Notes: generated from the letters alone by a model not told the origin. 43,537 nt of DNA from Peptococcaceae bacterium (GCA_012839895.1 DUML01000104.1:1-43537), one strand, 5' to 3'; positions 26,758 to 36,759 are shown, counted from the stretch's first letter. Translations and numbers: made by a program.

Positions 26758-27390
26758 CTACCCGCCTAATTCCACAAAGAGGTTCGTGATGTTAGTCTTA
26801 GTGAAACGGCCGACAACTTCATAAACCTCATTGCCTTCTTCATTAATATAATTTTCTACCACAGGCAAAGTATCGATTTGATGCTGGACTAATTTACGAG
26901 CTGCATCCAGGACAGATTCATCAGAAGTGACCATGATGATATTCGGCATCCTGGTCATAATTACACCGATAGGAACCTGATGCAGGTCTATTTTACCCAA
27001 AGTAGCCTTCAAAATATCTTTACGGGATACCATCCCCCGCAGCTCGCGTTTTTCATTAATGACAATCAAACTGCCGACATTATTAGTAAACATGGAAACA
27101 ACCGCATCATAAATAGATATATTTTCTTTGACAGCCGCGGCCATGGATTTAAAATCACCGACTCGAAGCTGATGCATTTTCTCTGCTATTGGGGAACGAG
27201 CCTTCTCTTCCTTATAAAAATAACCTACCCGCGGTCTCGCCTCTAAAACGCCAGTCATAGTGAGAATGGCAAGATCCGGCCTTAGAGTGGCTCTGGTAAG
27301 TTTAAGCTTACTGGCTATCTGCTCTCCAGTCATAGGGCTGGATGATTTGACCAATTCCACAATCTTAAGCTGGCGCTCGGATAGTCTCAA
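26758..27390 (-). CDS. ccpN: CcpN-like HTH regulator with two CBS domains
   Basis: About 210 residues. A winged HTH fills residues 1-60 (RQLKIVELVKSSSPMTGEQIASKLKLTRATLRPDLAIL), followed by a CBS pair (VKENISIYDAVVSMFTNNVGSLIVI and VTSDESVLDAARKLVQHQIDTLPVV). In B. subtilis CcpN represses gluconeogenic genes and senses ATP/ADP; here the next genes encode PPDK control and PPDK, consistent with regulating pyruvate-to-PEP flux. The TTG at 27390 is preferred: GGAGG lies 9 bases upstream, while the GTG at 27399 directly abuts that site. It lies about 80 bases upstream of the PPDK regulator on the same strand. Confidence 0.88.
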   Translation of the reverse strand: MRLSERQLKIVELVKSSSPMTGEQIASKLKLTRATLRPDLAILTMTGVLEARPRVGYFYKEEKARSPIAEKMHQLRVGDFKSMAAAVKENISIYDAVVSMFTNNVGSLIVINEKRELRGMVSRKDILKATLGKIDLHQVPIGVIMTRMPNIIMVTSDESVLDAARKLVQHQIDTLPVVENYINEEGNEVYEVVGRFTKTNITNLFVELGG

Positions 27391-27444
27391 AAGTATCACC
27401 CTCCAGAATAATGTTAAATATTAATATATCAATTATTATATTAC

Positions 27445-27465
27445 TTTAATTTTAAGAAAATTAAA
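27445..27465. promoter_or_regulatory. 21-base perfect palindrome upstream of the CcpN-like gene
   Basis: TTTAATTTT-AAG-AAAATTAAA lies about 55-75 bases upstream of the ccpN-like start, beside a TATAAT on the minus strand. Low complexity weakens the case, but the location suits autoregulation. Apart from this and the elements listed separately, 27391-27848 is AT-rich and shows no gene. Confidence 0.35.
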
Positions 27466-27680
27466 ATATTATGTCACATTTATAATATTTTATAGCACAT
27501 TTAAGGCAATAAGTACAGGCTTTAGCTATTAGTCAGAATATTAAATTTATTTCATAAATGGACAAGCTTTTATTTTCATTGTTTTTTAAAGTACTATTAG
27601 GATATTCCCGCCTTTTCTCTCTTATGTATGTCTCATTTGGGAATTGTGTCATATTATTTTGCTATATTATTAAAGAATTT

Positions 27681-27737
27681 AGACCTCTTATTTCCACCGT
27701 TACCCAATAATTAGGAGCGCGGATTAATAAGAGGTCT
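27681..27737. terminator. Inverted repeat downstream of glyS
   Basis: AGACCTCTTAT (27681-27691) pairs perfectly with ATAAGAGGTCT (27727-27737) across 35 bases. The T run is better on the plus strand (ATATTTTTT); minus-strand termination after glyS is also possible. The long loop makes it atypical. Confidence 0.45.
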
Positions 27738-27804
27738 GAGAATATTTTTTCAGAACCGGTAACAAGGTCATCAATTTTTAGGGGAACTACTTTTGACTGT
27801 CTTT

Positions 27805-27844
27805 GCTACACAAGCACTGCTTTCGCTATATAAGCGCTGCTTTC
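27805..27844. repeat. 20-base imperfect tandem repeat at the 3' end of glyS
   Basis: GCTACACAAGCACTGCTTTC (27805-27824) is followed at once by GCTATATAAGCGCTGCTTTC (27825-27844), three differences, and by a partial third unit that runs into the glyS stop codon. It may represent duplication of the gene's 3' end. Confidence 0.65.
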
Positions 27845-27848
27845 GTAT

Positions 27849-29921
27849 CTAAGCGAGGAGAGTAAGATCCCCCAAGCAACCCAAGGCTTGGACACATTTC
27901 TGTAAAAGCCCCAGACGAGCCTGCCTTAATTTTTTATCTTCAACCATGATCATTACGGAATCAAAGAGTTTTTCAATAAGCGGGACAAGTTCCCCGGCCA
28001 AAGCATAAGCCCTAGAATAATCTGTAGCATCCACAGCTGCCCTGATAAGGGGAGTTTTAGCTTCCAACATTTCGGCCAGCTCTTTTTCCGTGCTGTCCTG
28101 TAAATCAGCGGGCTGCCAGTCTGCCCCGTCCGCTTTTTTGCTCAAATTGACACAACGGACATAAGCGTTGGTATAGGCGGTAAACTGCTCTTCCTCCCTG
28201 CTCTGAGCTAAGACCCGGGCTTGTTGCAAAGTACTGTAAGGTTTTTCTCCCCCTTGGGCCAGCACGGCATCAACTATATCATAGCGGAAGCCCTTTTCTT
28301 GCAGCAAAAAGCGTATCCTTTGTTGGAAGAATTCCTCTAACAAGGGCTTTATTTCAGAATACCCTGCGAGCTTAACACCTTGGTCCACAAAATTTTGATA
28401 AGCAGCTTGTAAAAGGAAGGAGAGTGAAAGGTTTTTCTCCTCCTGCATCAGCATCCCCACTACCCCCAAAGCCTGCCTTCTTAAAGCATAGGGGTCCTGA
28501 GAACCGGTAGGTTGAATACCAATGCCGAAAGCTCCCACAATAGCATCCAATTTATCAGCAATGCTAACCGCGATGCCAATCCTGGAAGAAGGGAAATCAT
28601 CGCCGGTATGAGTAGGCTTATAATGCTCTCTTATCCCTTGGCAAACTTCAGGCACTTCCCCGCTGCTTTCAGCATAATATCCGCCCATGGTTCCCTGCAG
28701 TTCCGGAAAATCATAAACCATCCTGGTAACCAGGTCAGCCTTACACAAATAAGCGGTCCGGTCCGTAAGGTCTATTTCCCTGGCGCTAAGGCCCATTGCC
28801 TGGGCAACCACAACTGAGAGTTGACGCAAGCGTGTAACCCTCTGGCCGATTGTCCCCAGCTTTTCATGGTACATGACCCTGTCCAGTTGGGGAACATAAG
28901 TTTCCAAGGGCTGTTTAATATCTTCCCTATAGTAGAAGGCAGCATCTTCCAAACGAGCTTTCAACACCTTTTTATTTCCTTCTTTGACAATGTTCAAAGA
29001 GGTGCTGTCCCCATTGCGTACCGTAATAAAATAAGGTAAAAGCCTGCCGTCTTCCCCTCGCACCGGGAAATACCTCTGGTGCTCTTTCATAGGGGTAGTA
29101 ATAACTTCTTCCGGGAGAAGCATGTATTTAATGTCAACTTCGCCTAAGAGGGCCGTGGGGTACTCCACTAAATGACAAATCTCGGTTAAAAGCTCCTCAT
29201 CTTGCTCCACTCTCCCACCAACCCCTGCTGCCAGACACTGAACTTGTTCCCAAATTAAAGCTTTTCTCTTATCCTGGTCCACAAGAACATAAGCTGTTTC
29301 CAAAGCTTCAAAATATTCTTCAGGTTTAACCAAGCGGATATATCCACCTAAAGTCCGGTGGCCGCGGGAAGTCCTACCGGACTGCAAGCCTACATAACTA
29401 AAGGGGATGACTTCTTCCCCGAAAAGGGCAACCAACCAGCGTATCGGCCGGGCAAAGCGAACTTCGTAATCACCCCAGCGCATTGGCTTGGGAAAATTTA
29501 GACCGGCAATCAAATCCAAACAAAGTTGAGGCAAAAGCTCGACTGTTTCTTTCCCTTTTAGAGATTTCAAGGCGTAGACATAGGGTACCCCGTTAAGTTC
29601 TTTAACAAAAAGGTCTTCGACAGCTACTCCCTGACCCCGGGCAAAGCCCAAGGCAGCTTTGGTAGGCTTGCCCTCCGCATCGTAAGCAGCCTTTTGGGCA
29701 GGCCCTTTAACTTCCTCGGTAATATCTTGCTGCTTTTCTGCAAGCCTTTCCACATAAAGGGCAATCCTTCTCGGAGTAACATAAGCTTTAATATTTTTGT
29801 ATTCCAGACGCTGCTCTTCCAGCATCTTCCGGCTATTGGCCTCTAATTGGGCTATTGCGCCAGGGGCAAATTTAGCCGGCATCTCTTCTAGACCAATTTC
29901 TAATAAAAAATCTCTGCTCAT
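27849..29921 (-). CDS. glyS: Glycine-tRNA ligase beta subunit
   Basis: A 690-residue beta subunit of the heterotetrameric glycyl-tRNA synthetase. Features: [21 protein letters not shown] at the N-terminus, [10 protein letters not shown], the editing-like/HD region with PTALLGEVD and [10 protein letters not shown], and a C-terminal anticodon-binding domain. It binds tRNA while the alpha subunit carries the aminoacylation site. The ATG overlaps the glyQ stop by 4 bases (ATGA), so both subunits are made together. The stop lies inside a tandem repeat. Confidence 0.96.
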   Translation of the reverse strand: MSRDFLLEIGLEEMPAKFAPGAIAQLEANSRKMLEEQRLEYKNIKAYVTPRRIALYVERLAEKQQDITEEVKGPAQKAAYDAEGKPTKAALGFARGQGVAVEDLFVKELNGVPYVYALKSLKGKETVELLPQLCLDLIAGLNFPKPMRWGDYEVRFARPIRWLVALFGEEVIPFSYVGLQSGRTSRGHRTLGGYIRLVKPEEYFEALETAYVLVDQDKRKALIWEQVQCLAAGVGGRVEQDEELLTEICHLVEYPTALLGEVDIKYMLLPEEVITTPMKEHQRYFPVRGEDGRLLPYFITVRNGDSTSLNIVKEGNKKVLKARLEDAAFYYREDIKQPLETYVPQLDRVMYHEKLGTIGQRVTRLRQLSVVVAQAMGLSAREIDLTDRTAYLCKADLVTRMVYDFPELQGTMGGYYAESSGEVPEVCQGIREHYKPTHTGDDFPSSRIGIAVSIADKLDAIVGAFGIGIQPTGSQDPYALRRQALGVVGMLMQEEKNLSLSFLLQAAYQNFVDQGVKLAGYSEIKPLLEEFFQQRIRFLLQEKGFRYDIVDAVLAQGGEKPYSTLQQARVLAQSREEEQFTAYTNAYVRCVNLSKKADGADWQPADLQDSTEKELAEMLEAKTPLIRAAVDATDYSRAYALAGELVPLIEKLFDSVMIMVEDKKLRQARLGLLQKCVQALGCLGDLTLLA

Positions 29922-30802
29922 TGTTCTTCCCCTTTCTTTTTTAAGAGTGGGAAACCTAACTCTTCCCTCTGGGCGATATAGGCTTGGGCACAGAGCCGGG
30001 CTAAATTTCTTACCCTGGCAATATAACCGGTCCTTTCCGTAACACTAATAGCCCCCCGGGCTTCCAAAAGATTAAAAGTATGGGAACATTTTAGGATATA
30101 ATCATAAGCCGGGATGACCAGGCCATGCTGCATTGTCCTTTCAGCTTCTTTCTCATACATATCAAACCACTGTCTTAAAAAATCCACGTCTGCGATTTCA
30201 AAATTATAGCGGGAATAGTCCTTCTCGTTCTGCAGATATATATCGCCATAGGTAATATCACCCACCCACTCGATGTCAAAGACACTGTCTTTACCTTGAA
30301 TGAAAGTGGCGATTCTTTCCAGGCCGTACGTGATCTCCGCACAGACCGGCTTGCAGTCAATACCTCCGCACTGCTGAAAATAGGTGAACTGGGTAACTTC
30401 CATGCCATCCAGCCAAACTTCCCAGCCTAGACCCCAGGCCCCCAAAGTGGGAGATTCCCAGTTATCCTCCACAAAACGGATATCATGGTCACGAGGATTA
30501 ATTCCTAGGCGTTCCAGGCTCTCCAGATAAAGCTCCTGCACATTGTCAGGGGAAGGCTTTAGAATTACCTGGTATTGAAAATAATGCTGCAGGCGATTGG
30601 GATTTTCTCCATAACGCCCGTCAGTTGGCCTTCTGGATGGTTCCACATAGGCAACATTCCAAGGTTCCGGGCCAAGAGCCCGTAAAAAGGTCGCCGGATT
30701 CATAGTGCCGGCACCTTTTTCTACGTCATAAGGCTGAGCAATAATACAGCCCTGTTCACCCCAAAATTGGTTAAGAGCCAGGATAATATCTTGAAACTTC
30801 AT
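29918..30802 (-). CDS. glyQ: Glycine-tRNA ligase alpha subunit
   Basis: A 294-residue class II synthetase subunit: [17 protein letters not shown] at the N-terminus, [38 protein letters not shown] (motif 2) and [16 protein letters not shown]. The ATG at 30802 is chosen as GGAGG lies 7 bases upstream; the frame extends 16 codons further into the leader. Expression should depend on the upstream glycine T-box, which reads uncharged tRNA-Gly. Confidence 0.97.
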   Translation of the reverse strand: MKFQDIILALNQFWGEQGCIIAQPYDVEKGAGTMNPATFLRALGPEPWNVAYVEPSRRPTDGRYGENPNRLQHYFQYQVILKPSPDNVQELYLESLERLGINPRDHDIRFVEDNWESPTLGAWGLGWEVWLDGMEVTQFTYFQQCGGIDCKPVCAEITYGLERIATFIQGKDSVFDIEWVGDITYGDIYLQNEKDYSRYNFEIADVDFLRQWFDMYEKEAERTMQHGLVIPAYDYILKCSHTFNLLEARGAISVTERTGYIARVRNLARLCAQAYIAQREELGFPLLKKKGEEQ

Positions 30803-30909
30803 ATCTTTTCCTCCGTTTCTCTTTAATTTTATGTCAAGGAAAGTTTCCAAAGGGTGACGAAGTAAATAAGGCTTTCGCTAAAGGCAGGGTTTAATGCTAA
30901 AAGACAAGT

Positions 30910-31115
30910 AAAAAACAAACTCCCGTTCCTACAGCACCCTAAATGCTGCAGGGACGAGAGCTTATCTCCCGCGGTTCCACCCTGCTTGATTCCTAATAAG
31001 GAATCCTCTCACTAAAAAATCCGCTCCGGGCTGCCCATACTGCTTTCACCTATCCGGCTTCCACCCTCCCGGACTCTCTTTAAGGCTAGCACAGTAATCC
31101 TTCCCATCTTAGCAG
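30910..31115 (-). promoter_or_regulatory. Glycine T-box leader
   Basis: On the minus strand the leader has the T-box elements in order: a Stem I with AGAGAG and GGTGGAAG distal motif near 31080-31055, a candidate specifier GGC followed by A (31035-31033), the T-box GGTGGAACCGCGG (30981-30969), then a terminator. The GGC codon fits glycine and the downstream glyQS. The T-box sequence pairs with the NCCA end of uncharged tRNA to form the antiterminator. Confidence 0.93.
30911..30961 (-). terminator. Terminator of the glyQS T-box
   Basis: On the minus strand CTCTCGTCCCTGCAGCA pairs with TGCTGTAGGAACGGGAG around a short loop, followed by TTTGTTTTTT. It overlaps the antiterminator side of the T-box, as expected for the alternative fold. 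Confidence 0.88.
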
Positions 31116-31172
31116 ATAATCCCTTATTAAGTTTAACTAGCGAGTTTCAAACCACTTTTTATTATCCAGATT

Positions 31173-31201
31173 ATTATATTCTGGCTTTAGTTCCCTGTCA
31201 A
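31173..31201 (-). promoter_or_regulatory. Consensus promoter of glyQS
   Basis: Minus-strand TTGACA (31201-31196), a 17-base spacer and TATAAT (31178-31173): all twelve positions match the sigma-A consensus. A CCAGA...TCTGG inverted repeat (31166-31184) spans the -10 box. Strong constitutive initiation suits control by the T-box. Confidence 0.9.
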
Positions 31202-31585
31202 TTTTTAAGGGTGTTCATTGCGGCTCCACTGGCCTTCGTTTTATTATGGTTTAATTTCCTGGTTTAATTTCATTTTTATTTTTTGGTTTTGTTTATTTTG
31301 GTCGTGTTTGTATTTTTACCTTTATCTTGTATTTTTGCTTTTATTTTAGTAAAAATTACTATAATTAAGGAGGAATATGCCAAATATTGACGAACACTAA
31401 AATGTTATTGCAGCAATATACAGCAAGGCAGTAATTTTTGTACTAAAATTTTATGCAGCATTATATTTCATTATAAAAATTAATTTTTTTAAAAATTATT
31501 TTTTTCAAAACTTTGGAGCCTGGTAGCTCTGCTAAAAAAACTCAGGTTTATGTAAATCCTGGCGTATAGAGGGGAGGAAATAACT
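31202..31585 (+). other. AT-rich intergenic region before the chemotaxis receptor
   Basis: No gene of normal size is seen. A TATAAT at 31360-31365 is followed by AAGGAGG (31367-31373) and a seven-codon frame (31377-31400, reading MPNIDEH). The distance from GGAGG to its ATG is short (3 bases). Small inverted repeats follow, including GAGC-CTGGTA-GCTC near 31519 and CAGG...CCTG near 31543. No c-di-GMP riboswitch or flagellar-type sigma promoter could be recognised. Confidence 0.4.
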
Positions 31586-33634
31586 ATGAAGCTGGGTCTT
31601 AGAGGAAGGTTAGTAGCATATATAGTAGGTTTATTTGTATTGTCTTTTGGCGCAGTAGTATTAACCGGTTATATCCAAGCTACAGATATCATTAATGATT
31701 TATCGGAAACCCAACTTGCTACGAAAACAGACTATATGCAGGAGAAAATGCAAAACTTTTTCTCTCAAAGAGAGACCCTGCTGGAAAACGAAGCGGAATA
31801 CTTGGCCGGAATCTTGGCCAACTCCTTAAGTGGCACAGACAGAGCAAATATCAGAGCCTCATTTCAAGAGTATTTGGTTACTCGCACCAGCCATTATAAA
31901 GAACAATACGGAATTAGCGATCTTTATGTCGGTTACCAGGACGGCAGTATTGATAGCGGTTCTGGCTGGGTCCCGGAAGACCCTAACTGGAAAGCTACAG
32001 AGCGTCCCTGGTATATAGCGGCTGTTCAAAACCCCGGGGAATTTGTCTACACAGATGTCTATATTGACGCAGAAACTAAAAAACCGGTTGTAACTCTTTC
32101 ACTCGCTATTAGAATTAATCAGCAAAGCGAATATGCCGTTGTGGGTTTGGATATTGGTTTAGCCCAACTGGCTGAATTCTTCCTCCAAGAGAGAATCGGT
32201 GAAACCGGCTATTCCTTCGTATTGGATCAAGACGGGAGATTTCTTATCCACCCCGAGTTCAGTTTTAACGAAGATCTGGCCAAAGCCGATACCATTTTTA
32301 ATGTCAGTGGCGGCAGCCTGCGGGAAATTGGCCAGTCCCTCTTAGGCAACACCAGCCAAAGTGTCAGGGGGGTTTTTAAAGGCCAAACCAAAGTTTATTT
32401 CGCGAAAAAGATGCCGGCACAGAACTTTTATCTTGTATCCACAGTAACGCTAAATGAATTTACAAAAGACTTAAACAATATAATGAAAAAAATTGGAGCG
32501 ATTGTGATTGGTTCACTGTTGTTTTTTATCCTCACTGTTTTAATATTCATTGGCAGGGTCACAAAAGTTATTAATGGAATTGCCGCCGGCATGCAGCAGT
32601 TGGCAACCGGCAACTTGACCGTAAAAATGCCGGAAGTTAGAACCAAGGATGAATTAAGTATTCTCACCGCTTCCATTGAAAAAATGCGCGGTTCAGTTCA
32701 AGGCATTCTTAAGGGTATTATCACTGAAACTAAAAATGTTAATGAAGCCCTGGTCATATCCGACGAAAATATGGCAAAACTCGCCGTCAATTTGGAAGAT
32801 GCCTCCGCAGCCATTGAACAATTGTCGGCTGGGATTCAAGAAACGGCTTCTTCGACCCTGGCGATTAACCAAATTTCCACTGAAATTGAAGCTGCTGTGG
32901 AAACAGTCGCCATTAAGGCCGAGGAAGGCGCCCAAACGGCGGGAGAAGTCAGCAATCGGGCTGTAGCCTTAAAAAATAAAGCAGTACTTTTACAGGAAGA
33001 CGCTAAAAAAACCTTAAGCGAGATTAAAAATGATCTGGGAGAAGCTTTGGATAAAGCCCGGGAGGTTGAAAAAATTAAAGCTTTATCGGACGCTATCCTG
33101 CAGATTTCAACTCAAACTAATCTCCTGGCCTTGAATGCCGCCATTGAATCCGCCCGAGCCGGTGAAGCAGGACGAGGATTCGCCGTAGTAGCGGACGAAA
33201 TACGGAAATTGGCGGAAAATTCCCAATCTGCGGTTAATGAGATCCAGGAAACCATAAGAACCGTCTTGCAAGCGGTTAAAAACCTGGAAGATGCTGCCCA
33301 GCTAATTCTCAACTATATTGAGACCAAAGTAATGGCCAGTTACGAAGAAACAATCCAAGTAGGGGAAAATTATGATAAAGATGCTCTCTTTATCCAGAAT
33401 TTAGTGACCGATCTTAGCGCTACTTCAGAAGAATTGCTTTCCTCCATGAAAACCGTAGCCGATTCCATAGCCAAAATAGCCCAAGCCAGTGATGACGGTG
33501 CCAAAGGCACGCAACAGATGGCCGAACGGGTTGTTAGCATCAAAGATTTGGCTCTGGAAGTAAAAGGCAGCACAGATAGTGTCAAATCAAGTGCCGATAA
33601 ATTAAAAGAACTTGTTGCCAAGTTCCAAGTTTAG
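31586..33634 (+). CDS. Methyl-accepting chemotaxis protein with dCache sensor
   Basis: A 682-residue receptor. TM1 is at about 8-29, an extracytoplasmic dCache sensor at about 35-300 ([28 protein letters not shown] and VVTLSLAIR are Cache features), TM2 at about 302-325, HAMP to about 378, then a long coiled-coil signalling domain. The hairpin tip is intact ([35 protein letters not shown]). There is no C-terminal CheR-binding pentapeptide. Cache folds of this type often bind amino acids or carboxylates; the ligand is unknown. GGGGAGG precedes the ATG. Its stop overlaps the recO stop by 4 bases on the opposite strand, with no space for separate terminators. Confidence 0.94.
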   Translation: MKLGLRGRLVAYIVGLFVLSFGAVVLTGYIQATDIINDLSETQLATKTDYMQEKMQNFFSQRETLLENEAEYLAGILANSLSGTDRANIRASFQEYLVTRTSHYKEQYGISDLYVGYQDGSIDSGSGWVPEDPNWKATERPWYIAAVQNPGEFVYTDVYIDAETKKPVVTLSLAIRINQQSEYAVVGLDIGLAQLAEFFLQERIGETGYSFVLDQDGRFLIHPEFSFNEDLAKADTIFNVSGGSLREIGQSLLGNTSQSVRGVFKGQTKVYFAKKMPAQNFYLVSTVTLNEFTKDLNNIMKKIGAIVIGSLLFFILTVLIFIGRVTKVINGIAAGMQQLATGNLTVKMPEVRTKDELSILTASIEKMRGSVQGILKGIITETKNVNEALVISDENMAKLAVNLEDASAAIEQLSAGIQETASSTLAINQISTEIEAAVETVAIKAEEGAQTAGEVSNRAVALKNKAVLLQEDAKKTLSEIKNDLGEALDKAREVEKIKALSDAILQISTQTNLLALNAAIESARAGEAGRGFAVVADEIRKLAENSQSAVNEIQETIRTVLQAVKNLEDAAQLILNYIETKVMASYEETIQVGENYDKDALFIQNLVTDLSATSEELLSSMKTVADSIAKIAQASDDGAKGTQQMAERVVSIKDLALEVKGSTDSVKSSADKLKELVAKFQV

Positions 33635-34374
33635 TCCTTCCAGAGTTCTCTGCCTTGCCGCCAGGCTTGCAGCTTTCTTTCAAACTTTTCCTCACAAAAA
33701 AACCCCAATCCTTCCAAGATTTCTTCTCTCATTTTTTTATTCCAGCGCAGGCGATCCAATTTTTTAAAGTCAACCTTCCCCAATTGACGAATGAAAGCCA
33801 TACTTCCGGGGCTAAAAGGTTTTACAATTTGATTATTCTTACACACCGAACAAAGAAATCCACCGGCTTCGGTGCTAAGAAAAGCATATTCTCCCTCCAA
33901 GTCCTTAGCACATTGAAAACAACTATCCATTACAGGCAAATAGCCCTCGAAATCCATAAGTTTCAAAGCATAAGCCGCTTGAGCAATATAAGGATCCAAG
34001 TGCTTTAACATAAAGAAAAAACTCAAAGTAAGTGTGAACAGTTCCGGTTCAGGCTGTTCCCGGGTCGTAGAAATATCCAAAAGCTCCGCCATGCCGGATG
34101 CAGCAATAGTCCGGTCAAAATCTTCCCAAAGATGGCTAAAGCTCTCTTTTGGTTGGGCTTGGGTGACAATATCCAAGCTTTTTCCTTTATATAATAAAAA
34201 ATCAGCATAAGTAAAAAGCTGTGTGCCTCCCCGCTGGGTGCTTTTAGGTTTGCGCACTCCTTTAGCGATAGCTTCCAACTTGCCGTGCTCCCTGGAAAAC
34301 AACGTCACCAGCCGGTCCGACTCTCCGTACTCCCTGCTGCGAATGACAATTGCATCTGCCTTATAAACCGCCAC
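33631..34374 (-). CDS. recO: DNA repair protein RecO
   Basis: A 247-residue recombination mediator that helps RecR load RecA on SSB-coated DNA. The N-terminal OB fold is seen in [26 protein letters not shown], and a zinc-binding CFQC ... CSVC motif lies in the C-terminal half. The GTG at 34374 is the only family-consistent start. It follows era in function and region, as in many Firmicutes, but deoC lies between. Confidence 0.93.
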   Translation of the reverse strand: MAVYKADAIVIRSREYGESDRLVTLFSREHGKLEAIAKGVRKPKSTQRGGTQLFTYADFLLYKGKSLDIVTQAQPKESFSHLWEDFDRTIAASGMAELLDISTTREQPEPELFTLTLSFFFMLKHLDPYIAQAAYALKLMDFEGYLPVMDSCFQCAKDLEGEYAFLSTEAGGFLCSVCKNNQIVKPFSPGSMAFIRQLGKVDFKKLDRLRWNKKMREEILEGLGFFCEEKFERKLQAWRQGRELWKD

Positions 34375-34490
34375 TCTCCATCATCCCCACCGGCGAAACA
34401 GGAGAAGTGTCCCCTTGTTCCACCCCAGTCTCTTTGTCCCAACAATATTAACTTTAATATTAAGCACTCACCGGCTCCCTCTCCCGTCAA

Positions 34491-35129
34491 TTAGAGGAGA
34501 GCCGGCCCTGAACTGGTGCCCAGCCTCTCAGCCCCGGCCTGGAGGAGTTCTAAAGCGAATTCCTTAGTCCTGATCCCTCCGGCAGCTTTGACTTTGACTG
34601 TAGGGCTGACCCATTCCTTGAGGGCTTCGACATCTTCAACCTTAGCCCCGCCGAAAAAGCCGGTAGAAGTTTTAATAAAATCGGCACCGGCTTCCTTAAC
34701 TATCTGGGCGGCTTTTTTCTTTTCTTCCGGGTTTAAGAGAGCAGTTTCAATGATCACTTTAATTTTAAGCCCGCAGCTCTGGGCAGTCTGAACCGAGAGC
34801 TCCACATCTCGCCGGACTACATGCCAATCACCCGACTTAGCCCGGCCAATATTCATGACCAGATCCACTTCTCTCGCCCCATGGGCTTTAGCGGCTAGAA
34901 TCTCCTGTACCTTACTTTCCGTAAGAACCGCCCCTAAAGGAAAACCTACCACTGTCGTCGGCGCCACATTTGTGCCATGCAATAAACGGGCAGCCGTACA
35001 CAGGTAGGTTGGATTAACACAAACCGCAGCAAAACCATATTTAACTGCTTCATGACAAAGCCGCACTATGTCTTTTTCAGTAGCATCCGGCTTCAAAAGC
35101 GTATAATCAATTTTCCCGGCTATATCCAC
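34491..35129 (-). CDS. deoC: Deoxyribose-phosphate aldolase
   Basis: A 212-residue class I aldolase that splits 2-deoxyribose 5-phosphate to glyceraldehyde 3-phosphate and acetaldehyde. The Schiff-base Lys is in DFIKTSTGF and the second catalytic Lys in VKVKAAGGIRT; DLVMNIG and DYTLLKPDAT are also conserved. The C-terminus is slightly short. The GTG at 35129 follows AAGGAAGG. Insertion between era and recO is unusual but compatible with a nucleoside salvage link to the nearby cdd gene. Confidence 0.94.
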   Translation of the reverse strand: MDIAGKIDYTLLKPDATEKDIVRLCHEAVKYGFAAVCVNPTYLCTAARLLHGTNVAPTTVVGFPLGAVLTESKVQEILAAKAHGAREVDLVMNIGRAKSGDWHVVRRDVELSVQTAQSCGLKIKVIIETALLNPEEKKKAAQIVKEAGADFIKTSTGFFGGAKVEDVEALKEWVSPTVKVKAAGGIRTKEFALELLQAGAERLGTSSGPALL

Positions 35130-35178
35130 TTTTTATCCTTCCTTTCACTTCTGCAGAAATCCCCGGCATGACTATTTC

Positions 35179-35213
35179 AAAAAAGATCCTTCGGGCTTCG
35201 CCCTCAGGATGAC
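35179..35213 (-). terminator. Terminator after era made from a symmetric REP-like hairpin
   Basis: On the minus strand ATCCT-GA-GGGC-GAA-GCCC-GA-AGGAT folds into a symmetric stem-loop followed by CTTTTTT. It lies about 80 bases after the era stop. The core resembles short palindromic repeats found many times in other bacterial genomes, so it may be a dispersed element serving as a terminator. Confidence 0.7.
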
Positions 35214-35291
35214 TATTATGGTGCATGAAAACTTACTTATCTCTTATTTATTCACTGGCTTCATTGGACAATCTTAGGATGAATTCTTTAT

Positions 35292-36209
35292 TTATTCTTT
35301 CAGGTTACTAAGGTCATAACCCAGCTCCCTGAGGTTGGCCTGCCGATTACGCCAATCTTTACGAACTTTAACATAGAGCTCCAAAAAAACTTTGCTCCCC
35401 AGCAAGTTCTCGATATCTTGCCTTGCCAAGCTACCGACTTCCTTGAGAATGCTTCCTCCCTTGCCTATGACGATTCCCTTCTGGGATTCCCTTTCCACTA
35501 AGATTACAGCTTCAATCTTGATCAGGGTTTTTTTCTCTTGGATTTGTTCTACTAAAACAGCCAGAGAATGCGGCACTTCTTCTCTGGTCAAATGAAAGAG
35601 CTTTTCTCTGATAAGCTCGGCAATAATAAACTTTTCCGGTTGGTCCGTAATTTCATCGGCTGGAAAATACATAGGCCCCGGGGGCAAATAAGCGAATATT
35701 AAATCCAAAAGCCTCGAAGTATTCTCGGCTTTTTGAGCCGAGATAGGAACAATTTCCTTAAAATCTGCCAACTTGGAGAATTCAGCAATTTTAACCAGTA
35801 TTTCATCTTTTGTTAAAAGGTCAATTTTATTTAAAGCTAGAATACAAGGTACTTTACTGTCTTTAATCAACTCCAAGACATATTCCTCGCCTCTGCCCAA
35901 CGATACAGAAGCGTCAACTACATAAACAGCGAGATCCACCCCTTTAAGGGAACTTTTAGCCGCTTCTAACATATACTCTCCGAGACGATGCAAAGGCTTA
36001 TGAATTCCTGGAGTATCAAAAAAAATCACTTGCCCCCGTTCTTCAGTAAGGATACAGCGAATTCTGTTTCTCGTAGTCTGAGGTTTATCGGAGATAATCA
36101 GCAGTTTTTGCCCTATCAAAGTATTAAGCAAGGTAGATTTTCCGGCATTCGGTCTCCCAATGACGGACACAAAACCTGACCGAAAATCCTTAGTGATTTC
36201 TAGCTTCAA
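35292..36209 (-). CDS. era: GTPase Era
   Basis: A 305-residue GTPase for 16S rRNA processing and 30S assembly. G-domain motifs: GRPNAGKSTLLN (G1), the switch region around RNRIRC, DTPGIH (G3), NKID (G4) and SAQ (G5). The C-terminal KH domain shows VIGKGGSILKEVG and binds the 3' end of 16S rRNA. It lies downstream of cdd and upstream of deoC on the same strand, and ends near a strong terminator. Confidence 0.97.
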   Translation of the reverse strand: MKLEITKDFRSGFVSVIGRPNAGKSTLLNTLIGQKLLIISDKPQTTRNRIRCILTEERGQVIFFDTPGIHKPLHRLGEYMLEAAKSSLKGVDLAVYVVDASVSLGRGEEYVLELIKDSKVPCILALNKIDLLTKDEILVKIAEFSKLADFKEIVPISAQKAENTSRLLDLIFAYLPPGPMYFPADEITDQPEKFIIAELIREKLFHLTREEVPHSLAVLVEQIQEKKTLIKIEAVILVERESQKGIVIGKGGSILKEVGSLARQDIENLLGSKVFLELYVKVRKDWRNRQANLRELGYDLSNLKE

Positions 36210-36244
36210 GTCTAATTAACCTCCTAAATTGCTCTTTAAATCCC

Positions 36245-36652
36245 TTATCCTTGTCCTTTCAAAAACTCCGGTCCAAAAGAAAAAGGTAAAAGCTCCTGCA
36301 AACTGGCGAGCTTTGTTTCTCCTTGGCCGTTAACCAAAACTACATCGCAATCGTCGGCAAACTCCCGGATAACTTGGCGGCAAGCCCCACAAGGCGTAGG
36401 CAAATTCGCATCCGGCACAGCGACGGCTAAAGCTTTAATCTTTCTTTCCCCCAAGGCTACACCTTGAAAAATAGCATTCCGTTCTGCACAGACTGTTAAA
36501 CCGTAGGACGAATTCTCCACATTAGAGCCGGCGGTAATCCGCCCTGAGTCCCATAATACCGCCGCGCCGACCCGATAGCCGGAATAAGGCGCATAAGCAT
36601 TTTCCCATGCCTTGGTAGCCATCGCAATTAAATCCGCATACTTGTTATCCAT
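36245..36652 (-). CDS. cdd: Cytidine deaminase
   Basis: A 135-residue homotetrameric-type zinc deaminase converting cytidine to uridine. The catalytic Cys/Glu motif is CAERNAIF and the second zinc site is PCGACRQV; YSGYRVGAA near the N-terminus is also typical. It lies between ybeY and era as in B. subtilis, except that dgkA, common in between, is missing here. Confidence 0.96.
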   Translation of the reverse strand: MDNKYADLIAMATKAWENAYAPYSGYRVGAAVLWDSGRITAGSNVENSSYGLTVCAERNAIFQGVALGERKIKALAVAVPDANLPTPCGACRQVIREFADDCDVVLVNGQGETKLASLQELLPFSFGPEFLKGQG

Positions 36653-36759
36653 CCTTTCCCCATCCTTTTAAGTTTATCTGGATCCGGAAACAGTATTTCT
36701 TTAATTATCCACTGCAAACCGAAAGCTGCCGCAAACAAATAATGTGACCTAACCGCATC

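Noticed and set aside
31202-31585. c-di-GMP riboswitch or flagellar sigma promoter before the chemotaxis receptor
   Set aside because: Neither the GEMM-I nor the GEMM-II conserved strings, nor a TAAA...GCCGATAA pair, could be found.
33631-33634. Sequence error at the overlap of the chemotaxis receptor and recO stops
   Set aside because: Both proteins end at family-typical positions; a 4-base convergent overlap is ordinary.
36653-36759. dgkA remnant or readthrough extension of ybeY
   Set aside because: The open in-frame stretch after the stop does not resemble DgkA or a YbeY C-terminus and is short enough to be chance.
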